From an uncultured Vampirovibrio sp. (GTDB lineage: Bacteria; Cyanobacteriota; Vampirovibrionia; Gastranaerophilales; Gastranaerophilaceae), in NCBI GenBank assembly GCA_910577635.1, contig CAJTNR010000026.1, positions 1 through 31,407 on the forward strand: 31,407 nucleotides of DNA, read 5' to 3'. Shown in pieces: positions 22,025 through 29,002 of the stretch (position 1 is the first letter of the stretch; each line of letters starts with the position of its first letter). The position numbers and the translations under genes are program-made. The notes beneath the pieces were generated by a model. The model saw nothing but the letters and a program-made list of their open reading frames with translations, made no database searches and had not been told where the DNA came from.

Positions 22025-23943
22025 ATACAATTATAAAAGAAGATATTAATAATATTTTATCCGAAAACTTGCCTTTTGGGGATTTAAATAATAAAACCGT
22101 TCTTGTAACAGGCGCTAATGGGTTTATTCCAAGCTATGTTGTTGAAACTCTGCTTGCCCTTAAAACCGTTCGTGTTATTGGTGTTGTTCGAAATAAAGAA
22201 AAAGCAGATAAGAAATTTAAACACCATTTGGATAATAAAAACCTGGAAATTATAGTTCAGGATATTTCAACTCCTCTAAAAATTGATGAAAAAATAGATT
22301 ATATTATCCACGCTGCTTCTCAAGCTAGTCCTAAGTACTATGGAATTGATCCGGTGGGAACACTTAAAGCTAACACAATAGGAACTTACAATTTGCTTGA
22401 ATTAGCAAGACAAAAAGAAGTTAAAAAATTCTTGTTCTTTTCAACAGGGGAAGTTTATGGCGTAATTGATGACAATACGCCTCAAATTAAAGAAACTTAT
22501 ACTGGAAACTTAGATTGCACCTGTGTTCGATCTTGCTATGGCGAAAGCAAGAGAATGGGTGAAACAATGTGTGTTTGTTATTCTTTTCAGTATAATATTC
22601 CTGTTAATATGATAAGATTATCCCACACTTATGGCCCTGGGGTGGAACTTAATGATGGAAGAGTATTTGGGGATTTTACTAATAATGTTATAAATAATCA
22701 AAATATTGTTCTTAATTCAGACGGAAGTGCTACAAGAAGTTTTTGTTATATATCTGATATGATAAGAGCATTGTTCTATGTTTTATTCTTTGGTGAGGAT
22801 AAAAATGCTTATAATATTGCCTCTCAATATGAAACAAGTATTCTTGATTTAGCGAAAATTTTTGTCGGATTGTATCCGAATAAGAATTTAGAAGTTGAGT
22901 TTAAAGACGGTGTTTTTCAAAAAGGATATATAAAAAGCGCTTCAACTAAAGCTAACTTCAGTGTTGATAAATTAAAAAAACTCGGCTGGGAACAAAAAGT
23001 GGGCTTAAAAGAGGGCTTTAAAAGAATGCTGGATAGCTATCAAGATCTGACCCCCCCCCTTCAAACTATAAGAAAAATATATAGTTTTATCAAGGAATAT
23101 TCAAAGAATATTCTAATAACAGGAGCAAACGGGTTTATTGGGAAAAACCTTAAAGAAGCACTGCAATACGAATATTTTCTATATGCCCCTCGCAGTTTTG
23201 AGCTCAATTTGCTTGATAGACAAGCAGTTAAAAACTACCTATCCAATAAGGAAATTGATTTAATTATCCATTGTTCTTCAATCGGCGGTTACAGAGGTGT
23301 TGAAGATAAAGATTCAACCCTTGATGATAATATTGCAATGGTCAATAATCTTTTGCAATATAAAAATGAAAAAACTAAAGTAATTCTTTTTGGCTCAGGT
23401 GCAATGTATGATAAAACCAGAAGCTTGCAAAAAGTTAAAGAAAGCGAAATCGGAAAATTTGAACCTAGGGATTTATATGGAAAATCAAAACTCTTAATTT
23501 CAAGAATTGTTAATAAAAGGGATGATATTCTGTGTTTGAATATTTTTGGCTGCTATGGAAAATATGAAAAAGAAAGCCGTTTTCCAACAAGCGCAATTAA
23601 GCAAAACTTAGCTCAAAAACCCATTGTAATCAATCAAAATGTTGTTTTTGATTATCTTTATATTGATGATTTATCTAAAATTATACTCCGTTTTATAAAA
23701 GTCCCTCCAAAAGAAAAAATTATTAATATAACCCCCAACGAAAGTATTCTTTTATCAACAATTGCTCAGTTGATTAATGAAATAAGTGATTATAAATCAG
23801 AAATTATACTTAAAAACCCTGTTTTAGGCAATGAATACACCGGATGCAACTCTCTTTTAATGAAAGAAATTCCAGATTTTGAGTTTAGCAGCTACAAAGT
23901 TGGATTAAAAAAACTTAAGGAGTATATTAGTGAAAAAAATTAG
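22021..23943 (+). CDS. Tandem SDR protein: two NAD-dependent epimerase/dehydratase domains
   Basis: A 640-residue fusion. Domain 1 has VLVTGANGFI (27-36) and the Tyr173-x3-Lys177 pair (SCYGESKRM), closest in feel to UDP-glucuronate decarboxylase or CDP-sugar reductases/epimerases. Domain 2 has ILITGANGFIGK (364-375) and Tyr486-x3-Lys490 (LYGKSKLL), like the GDP-fucose-synthase (WcaG) group. The domains are joined at residues 344-347 by a run of nine C (23051-23059). The TTG start has AAAGGA seven bases upstream and overlaps the previous stop. A yersiniose-type pathway needs a reductase (YerF) for the branched ketosugar, and either half could supply it; this is inference. Confidence 0.85.
   Translation: MNTIIKEDINNILSENLPFGDLNNKTVLVTGANGFIPSYVVETLLALKTVRVIGVVRNKEKADKKFKHHLDNKNLEIIVQDISTPLKIDEKIDYIIHAASQASPKYYGIDPVGTLKANTIGTYNLLELARQKEVKKFLFFSTGEVYGVIDDNTPQIKETYTGNLDCTCVRSCYGESKRMGETMCVCYSFQYNIPVNMIRLSHTYGPGVELNDGRVFGDFTNNVINNQNIVLNSDGSATRSFCYISDMIRALFYVLFFGEDKNAYNIASQYETSILDLAKIFVGLYPNKNLEVEFKDGVFQKGYIKSASTKANFSVDKLKKLGWEQKVGLKEGFKRMLDSYQDLTPPLQTIRKIYSFIKEYSKNILITGANGFIGKNLKEALQYEYFLYAPRSFELNLLDRQAVKNYLSNKEIDLIIHCSSIGGYRGVEDKDSTLDDNIAMVNNLLQYKNEKTKVILFGSGAMYDKTRSLQKVKESEIGKFEPRDLYGKSKLLISRIVNKRDDILCLNIFGCYGKYEKESRFPTSAIKQNLAQKPIVINQNVVFDYLYIDDLSKIILRFIKVPPKEKIINITPNESILLSTIAQLINEISDYKSEIILKNPVLGNEYTGCNSLLMKEIPDFEFSSYKVGLKKLKEYISEKN
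23051..23059 (+). repeat. C9 homopolymer in a coding sequence (possible phase-variation tract)
   Basis: Nine C in a row in AT-rich coding DNA, exactly at the linker between the two SDR domains. Read in frame it encodes Thr-Pro-Pro-Leu. Loss of one C gives a stop after six codons (protein of 349 residues); gain of one C also gives a stop (354 residues). Either change leaves domain 1 intact and removes domain 2. Confidence 0.85.
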
Positions 23944-24901
23944 TATAGTAACCAATTGTTATAATGAAAAAGATAATGTTGTACTTCTATATAAAAGAGT
24001 TAAAGAACAAATGGATAAACTATCCTATGATTGGGATTTAATCTATGAAGACAATGCTTCAGCTGATGGAACTATTGAAGTTTTAAAACAGTTAGCTCTA
24101 AATGATAAAAAAGTAAAAGTAATTATAAATACAAGAAACTTTGGCTGCATTAGATCTCCTCATAATGTCATGCTCGCTTCTCAATCTGATGCTGTGATTT
24201 TTATGGTATCTGACCTGCAAGACCCGCCGGAGCTTCTTCCTCAATTGATTGAGCGCTGGGAGGAAGGGTACAAGATTGTTTTAGGACAAAAGAATAAATC
24301 AAAAGAAAACCCTTTAATGTATGCTGTAAGAAAACTGTTTTATGGAATTATAAGATCAATAACAGATGATAATACTCAGCAATTGAAACAATGCACCGGT
24401 TTTGGATTGTACGATAAAAAAGTAATAGATATCTTTAAATCAATTGATGATCCTTATCCTTACTTAAGAGGCTTAATTTGTGAAGTCGGCTATTCAATAG
24501 CACTTGTTGAATTTACACAGCCTAGGAGAAAAAACGGGTTTTCAAAAAATAAATTCTACACTCTTTATGATTTTGCAATGTTAGGAATTGTTAAGCATTC
24601 AAGAGTTCCATTAAGGCTGATAGTTTTTATAGGGGTGATTTGTTCCTTATTTAGTCTTTTGGCTGCTTTTGTTTATTTTATCTTGAAGCTTATCTATTGG
24701 AATAGTTTTACTTTAGGGATTGCTCCTTTAATAATTGGACTATTTTTCTTTTCTTCGCTACAATTATTCTTCTTAGGACTAATTGGTGAATATGTTGGTG
24801 CGATTTACACAAGAGTCGATAAGAAGCCTTTGGTAGTCGAAAAAGAAAGGATTAATTTTGATGAAAGTGATAGAAGAGATTTGTCGAAAACTAAATATTA
24901 G
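23930..24901 (+). CDS. GtrB/DPM1-like polyprenyl-phosphate glycosyltransferase (copy 2)
   Basis: A 323-residue paralogue of the gene at 21095: KKISIVTNCYNEKDNV, DLQDPPELLPQL, two C-terminal helices (about 230-290) and the EKERINF tail, here extended by 14 charged residues. The GTG start at 23930 has AAGGAG seven bases upstream and overlaps the SDR gene by 14 bases. It is directly followed, with overlap, by a GtrA-like flippase, so copy 2 and that flippase probably form the matched GtrA/GtrB pair. Two copies imply two lipid-linked sugars, or one sugar and its branched derivative. Substrates are unknown. Confidence 0.9.
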   Translation: MKKISIVTNCYNEKDNVVLLYKRVKEQMDKLSYDWDLIYEDNASADGTIEVLKQLALNDKKVKVIINTRNFGCIRSPHNVMLASQSDAVIFMVSDLQDPPELLPQLIERWEEGYKIVLGQKNKSKENPLMYAVRKLFYGIIRSITDDNTQQLKQCTGFGLYDKKVIDIFKSIDDPYPYLRGLICEVGYSIALVEFTQPRRKNGFSKNKFYTLYDFAMLGIVKHSRVPLRLIVFIGVICSLFSLLAAFVYFILKLIYWNSFTLGIAPLIIGLFFFSSLQLFFLGLIGEYVGAIYTRVDKKPLVVEKERINFDESDRRDLSKTKY

Positions 24902-25259
24902 CTATAGGTTTGTAAAGTTTTTATTCGTTGGAGTTATAAACACTGTTTTTGGCTATAGTGTTTTTGCTCTTTTTAATTTCTTAGGTTTTCACTACAGCCT
25001 TTCTACCTTTCTTGCAACGGTTCTTGGAATCCTCTTTAATTTTAAAACCACAGGTTGTCTGGTTTTTAAAAACGCAGATAATAAACTAATATTTCGATTT
25101 TTATTAGTTTATGGATTTACTTATTTGCTGACAGTTTTATTCCTAGGTGTCTTTGAGAGGATCAATATGGATAATATGTATTTAAACTATGCAATTCTAC
25201 TTCCTTTTAATGCTTTAATATCTTACTTTCTTATGAAAAAGTTTGTTTTTAAACCATAA
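24861..25259 (+). CDS. GtrA-like membrane protein (polyprenyl-phosphate sugar flippase)
   Basis: A 132-residue four-helix membrane protein. RFVKFLFVGVINTVFGYSVF is the typical GtrA/DPMS opening, with FLATVLGILFNFKTTGCLVF and the basic C-terminus KKFVFKP completing the family. GtrA proteins are thought to flip undecaprenyl-phosphate-linked sugars. The ATG at 24861 is used; a TTG three bases earlier sits in the same GGATTAATTTTG context used by the SDR gene at 22021, so either may initiate. It overlaps copy 2 of GtrB and is the last gene of the glycan operon. Confidence 0.92.
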   Translation: MKVIEEICRKLNISYRFVKFLFVGVINTVFGYSVFALFNFLGFHYSLSTFLATVLGILFNFKTTGCLVFKNADNKLIFRFLLVYGFTYLLTVLFLGVFERINMDNMYLNYAILLPFNALISYFLMKKFVFKP

Positions 25260-25266
25260 TTTTTTA

Positions 25267-25275
25267 TGCTACAAT
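25267..25275 (+). promoter_or_regulatory. Extended -10 promoter directly before the recQ ATG
   Basis: TGCTACAAT (25267-25275) matches TGnTAnAAT. A start 6-7 bases downstream falls on the A of the ATG at 25282, and no Shine-Dalgarno sequence precedes that ATG. A leaderless transcript is therefore plausible; there is no clear -35. Confidence 0.45.
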
Positions 25276-25281
25276 AGCTAA

Positions 25282-27384
25282 ATGGAAGATTTGATTGCTT
25301 TATTAAAAACTTATCGATTGGAAGTTTCAAAAAGTGAATCCTTGCCTCCTTTTTGCGTTTTTTCTAACAAAACTTTAGAAGAACTCGCTGTTAAACTTCC
25401 ATTGAGCCTTGACGAGCTTCAAGAGGTCAAGGGGTTTGGAAAAATAAAAATTGATAAGTATGGATTAGAAATTATTGATATAATTAAAAATTTTGTTGAA
25501 AAAAACGAGATTACAATAAAAACTCAAGTGAAAAAAGAACAAAATAACCTTGAAGAGCCGATTTACAACTGTATTAAAGCTTTTAATGGAGAATTTGGAA
25601 AATCAGGAATTATAAAGATTCTCAAAGGGTCAAATACTACTAATAGTTCCTATTATGCTCAAGAATACTATAGAAAAGCAATTGAGTCTGAGTTTTTTGG
25701 TTGTTTATCCAATTATTCTAAAAAGGAAATTGAAAAAACAATTAATGGTTTAATTAATAAAAATAAAATCTTAAAAACTCCGGGGCTTCGCCCTCTGCTT
25801 AGGATTGTGGATGTTGATTATTCAAAAATTAAAACAAAAAAACCAAAAACAACAAACAAGATAAAAATTAATTATATAAAAAACGATATTAAAAATAAAA
25901 CAAGAGCTTTTCATAAAAAACTACTGTTTGAAACTTTTAAATTTGAGGATTTTCACGATAATCAATGGAGGGTTATAAAAGAGCTTCTCGATAATAAAAG
26001 AGTGCTGATTATTGAAAAAACGGGCTTTGGAAAGTCTCTGTGCTATCAGTATTGTGCTAATTTATTTGAGGGTGTTACAATTGTTTTTTCTCCGCTTCTA
26101 TCTTTAATAAGAGACCAGGTAAGCTCTCTTAAGGATAAGGGAATTAAGGCTGAATGTATTATTAGCGAACAAACTAAAGAAAAAAACGAAGAAATTATAA
26201 ACAAAGCTCTAAAAGGAAAACTATCAATGCTCTATATTTCCCCTGAGCGTTTGGATAATGAGTTTTGGATTCAGTGTATAACAAAAATTAAAATCTCAAT
26301 GATAGTAATAGATGAAGCGCATTGCATTTCCCAATGGGGGCATGATTTTAGACCTCAATACCGAAGAATCCTGAATCTTGTTGACTATCTTCCTCTTGAC
26401 TTTCCAATTCTTGCTCTTAGTGCTACTGCTACAACAAAAATTATTGAAGATATTAGATTTCAGCTTGGGGATAGCTTAAAAATCATTAAAGGAAGCCTTA
26501 TAAGGGATAATATTCAGCTTCATACAATTTTTTGCAATGATTTAAATGAGAAGCTCTATTGGATTTTAAGAATTATTAATAATATTGATGGGAACGGGCT
26601 TGTTTATTGTGCTACAAGACAAGACACAGTTTTAGCAGCTAATTGGCTTCAATATAATAACATTGATTCCTGCTATTACCACGGAGCATTAGAGAAAAAA
26701 CAAAGAACAAAAATTGAGAAGGATTTTAAAGAAGGAGCTTATAAGGCAATTGCTTCTACAAATGCCCTTGGAATGGGGGTTGATAAAAAAGATATCAGGT
26801 TTGTAATTCATTTGCAAATTCCTGAAAACTTAATGAACTACTATCAGGAATTCGGAAGAGCAGGCAGGGATAATAAACTTTCTCAGGCAGTACTTTTGTA
26901 TAACCCTAAGGATAGGCAGTTGTGCGAATTTTTTATTGAAAACTCAAGACCTCCGATAAAAAAGTATAAAAGTGCTATTGTTAGAATTAAAAATAGCCCT
27001 AAAACAAAACAGGAACTATCAAAAGAGCTTTACTTAAGTGAATCTCAGGTTTCAACTTTAATTAATGACTTAATAGATCAAGAAATTGTTTATAAGGACA
27101 ATAATACTTATAAGTATTCAAAAAATGCACCTCTGCTTGATGAAAACTACTTTATCTGGCAAATGAACCAGAAAATAATAGAGCTTGATAAAATGATTAA
27201 TTACGCTGTGACAAAGACTTGTCGAATGAAGTATATTTGCAATTATTTTGAAGATTATACAGTTGATAAATGCAATAAGTGCGATAATTGCAAAAATTAT
27301 AACTTTACAATAAGCGATTATCAAAATACTAAAGAAAAAATTGACAAGTTTTTCTATTCTAATCCTCAATTTGTCAAAAAATAG
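25282..27384 (+). CDS. recQ: RecQ-family ATP-dependent DNA helicase with N-terminal HRDC/RQC-like modules
   Basis: A 700-residue helicase. Helicase motifs: Walker A TGFGKS (247-252) in place of the usual GGGKS, SPLLSLIRDQV, IVIDEAHCISQWGHDFR (342-356), LSATAT, and GRAGRD in motif VI. The RecQ zinc site near the C-terminus is intact (CRMKYICNYFE ... CNKCDNC). The domain order is unusual: residues 1-75 look like an HRDC domain (KLPLSLDELQEVKGFGKIK) and about 93-178 like an RQC winged helix (ILKGSN, GLINKNKIL), and both precede the helicase core, whereas E. coli RecQ carries them after it. It unwinds DNA in repair and recombination. It converges with the next gene three bases away. Confidence 0.92.
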   Translation: MEDLIALLKTYRLEVSKSESLPPFCVFSNKTLEELAVKLPLSLDELQEVKGFGKIKIDKYGLEIIDIIKNFVEKNEITIKTQVKKEQNNLEEPIYNCIKAFNGEFGKSGIIKILKGSNTTNSSYYAQEYYRKAIESEFFGCLSNYSKKEIEKTINGLINKNKILKTPGLRPLLRIVDVDYSKIKTKKPKTTNKIKINYIKNDIKNKTRAFHKKLLFETFKFEDFHDNQWRVIKELLDNKRVLIIEKTGFGKSLCYQYCANLFEGVTIVFSPLLSLIRDQVSSLKDKGIKAECIISEQTKEKNEEIINKALKGKLSMLYISPERLDNEFWIQCITKIKISMIVIDEAHCISQWGHDFRPQYRRILNLVDYLPLDFPILALSATATTKIIEDIRFQLGDSLKIIKGSLIRDNIQLHTIFCNDLNEKLYWILRIINNIDGNGLVYCATRQDTVLAANWLQYNNIDSCYYHGALEKKQRTKIEKDFKEGAYKAIASTNALGMGVDKKDIRFVIHLQIPENLMNYYQEFGRAGRDNKLSQAVLLYNPKDRQLCEFFIENSRPPIKKYKSAIVRIKNSPKTKQELSKELYLSESQVSTLINDLIDQEIVYKDNNTYKYSKNAPLLDENYFIWQMNQKIIELDKMINYAVTKTCRMKYICNYFEDYTVDKCNKCDNCKNYNFTISDYQNTKEKIDKFFYSNPQFVKK

Positions 27385-27387
27385 TTT

Positions 27388-28713
27388 TTATTTTTTTTCT
27401 TCTTCTTTTTCTTCTTCTTTTTCCTGTTCTTCTTTTTCTTTTGCTTCAAGTTCTTTTGCTTCAAGCTCTTTAGCTTCTTTTGCTTTCTGTTCTTTTTCCA
27501 TTTGTTCGATAAACAAATTTGCTTTTTGTTTTGCTGATATAAGGGTTGTTTTTGTAATTCCTTCAATATTTTGTTCGCTAAGCCCTATTGCATTAAGATT
27601 TTCATTCAAAGAAGCTTTAAGCTCATTTGATTTTTCGCTGTATTGATTAAAGAAATTGTCATTAATACTATCGGTTGTTTTTTCAATTCCATATTCTTTT
27701 TCTAAATAGTCAATATCATCAAGTGTGTTGTAGCCTTTAATATTTTTACCGTTTATATTAACACTAAAAGTTCCAAGGAGTTTTTGATCAACAACTCCGT
27801 CATTGTCGAAATCTTTTGTAGTATCAATTGAGGAGTGCACTCCGCCTTTTGAATAAGTTGATAAATCAATTGAAAAGTTATCACCGAATTCTTTTTTTAT
27901 ATCAACAATACTTTGTTTGCCATTAGCATCTGTTTTAATAAGTTTAATATTGCCTTTTTCAAGTTCTTGTCTATTTACAACTCCGCTTTTGTCTGTATCA
28001 AGGTCTTCCATTTGCGCCCATTGATTCTTGGCTCCTAAAAAATCGCTTGTTGAATCAAATTTGCCATCATCTACAATAAAATCATAGCGGATATTATCTA
28101 CAACAAAACCAATAGGATCGCAGCATTTTTTTGCCTCTTCTTCTGCGCTAAGTGCGTTTTGATAGTCGGCTTCTTTTGATTCAATTCCCGATTGAAGACT
28201 GTTAGTTTCAAGTATTAATCCTTTTAAAGATCCTAAAAGTACATCAAGTTCATTAATTTCTTCACTTGCACTTACAAGTTTAGCTAAAGCTTTTGCAATT
28301 GCCGAGTTATCCGGAAGGGACTTTTCAATATTTGTTTGCAGCTGTTCTTTTGTCATTCCCTTGCCGTTTTCTTTGTTGGCTTTTATAAAAGCGCTGATAT
28401 TCTCATTAAGAACTTTTTTAGATTCCTCTTCGTGGTCTTTAACCGCTTGTTCTTGCTCTTTGGCTGCTTCAAGAATATTATCTTGGGCCTTGTTGGCTGT
28501 TAGTTCAATTCTTCTTTCAAAATTTTCAATTTTTTTATTGTTTATTTCAAGCTGTTTTTTTAAAACCTCAATTTCAGCTTTAATATCGCTTGAACTCTTA
28601 GAATCTTTTGTTATTGTTGTTTTATTGTCCCAAGAGGCTTTTTGCTCTTTTTCAAGCTCATTAATTTTGCTGCTGTAAGCCTTTTGAGTGCTATTTAAAC
28701 TTGTTATATTCAT
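27388..28713 (-). CDS. Coiled-coil protein with EF-hand-like calcium loops (uncharacterised)
   Basis: A 441-residue protein without a signal peptide. Residues 12-110 and about 150-195 are heptad-rich coiled coil. The middle has a canonical EF-hand loop D239-TD-KSGVVNRQE250 and a second calcium-type loop D301-FDNDGVVD309, as in dockerins or thrombospondin repeats, plus several Asp/Gly-rich turns. The C-terminus is a Glu/Lys tail built from repeats (ELEAK twice, then KEEE units). AGGGAAAG just before the ATG supports the start. I do not recognise the family; a calcium-dependent structural or secreted protein exported without a Sec signal is one option. The 3' end is a CTT-rich simple-sequence tract (27394-27487). 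Confidence 0.75.
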   Translation of the reverse strand: MNITSLNSTQKAYSSKINELEKEQKASWDNKTTITKDSKSSSDIKAEIEVLKKQLEINNKKIENFERRIELTANKAQDNILEAAKEQEQAVKDHEEESKKVLNENISAFIKANKENGKGMTKEQLQTNIEKSLPDNSAIAKALAKLVSASEEINELDVLLGSLKGLILETNSLQSGIESKEADYQNALSAEEEAKKCCDPIGFVVDNIRYDFIVDDGKFDSTSDFLGAKNQWAQMEDLDTDKSGVVNRQELEKGNIKLIKTDANGKQSIVDIKKEFGDNFSIDLSTYSKGGVHSSIDTTKDFDNDGVVDQKLLGTFSVNINGKNIKGYNTLDDIDYLEKEYGIEKTTDSINDNFFNQYSEKSNELKASLNENLNAIGLSEQNIEGITKTTLISAKQKANLFIEQMEKEQKAKEAKELEAKELEAKEKEEQEKEEEKEEEKK

Positions 28714-28787
28714 CTTTCCCTGCCTTTAAAATACAATATAAATTATTAATACCCTAAATTTAATTTTTTATATCAAACTTGGTTTTC

Positions 28788-28815
28788 TTGAAAAAAAAGA
28801 TTTACCCTGTAGAAT
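28788..28815 (+). promoter_or_regulatory. Promoter of tRNA-Ser(CGA)
   Basis: TTGAAA (28788-28793), a 16-base spacer and TAGAAT (28810-28815) predict a start about four bases before the tRNA 5' end. Confidence 0.5.
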
Positions 28816-28825
28816 AAATTAATAA

Positions 28826-28912
28826 GGAGAGGTGTCCGAGCGGTTTATGGTGCAAATCTCGAAAATTTGTGAAGGGGAAACTCTTCCGGGGGTTCAAATC
28901 CCCCTCTCTCCG
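28826..28912 (+). tRNA. tRNA-Ser, anticodon CGA
   Basis: An 87-base class II tRNA: acceptor GGAGAGG with TCTCTCC (last pair G-U), anticodon loop CT-CGA-AA in the stem CAAAT/ATTTG, a long variable arm (GAAG...CTTC), T-arm GGGGG-TTCAAAT-CCCCC and discriminator G as expected for serine. CCA is not encoded. It reads UCG codons. Confidence 0.96.
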
Positions 28913-28940
28913 GATTATATTAATTAATATCAAAACTTCA

Positions 28941-28975
28941 AAAATAAAAAAAGAGGATTGAATAATTCAACCCTC
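28941..28975 (-). terminator. Rho-independent terminator of the Cys-rich prepilin gene
   Basis: On the minus strand GAGGGTTGAA-TTA-TTCAATCCTC (28975..28953, one mismatch) is followed by TTTTTTTATTTTT. It lies 27 bases after the stop of the prepilin gene. On the plus strand there is no T-run, so it acts in the minus direction. Confidence 0.8.
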
Positions 28976-29002
28976 AAATATCAAAACACAAAAATATAAG
29001 CT

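Noticed and set aside
27341..27646. Plus-strand frame rich in Ser and Phe opposite the coiled-coil protein
   Set aside because: It is the mirror of the GAA/AAG-rich repeat tail on the other strand; composition is not protein-like and the minus-strand gene has a ribosome-binding site and domains.
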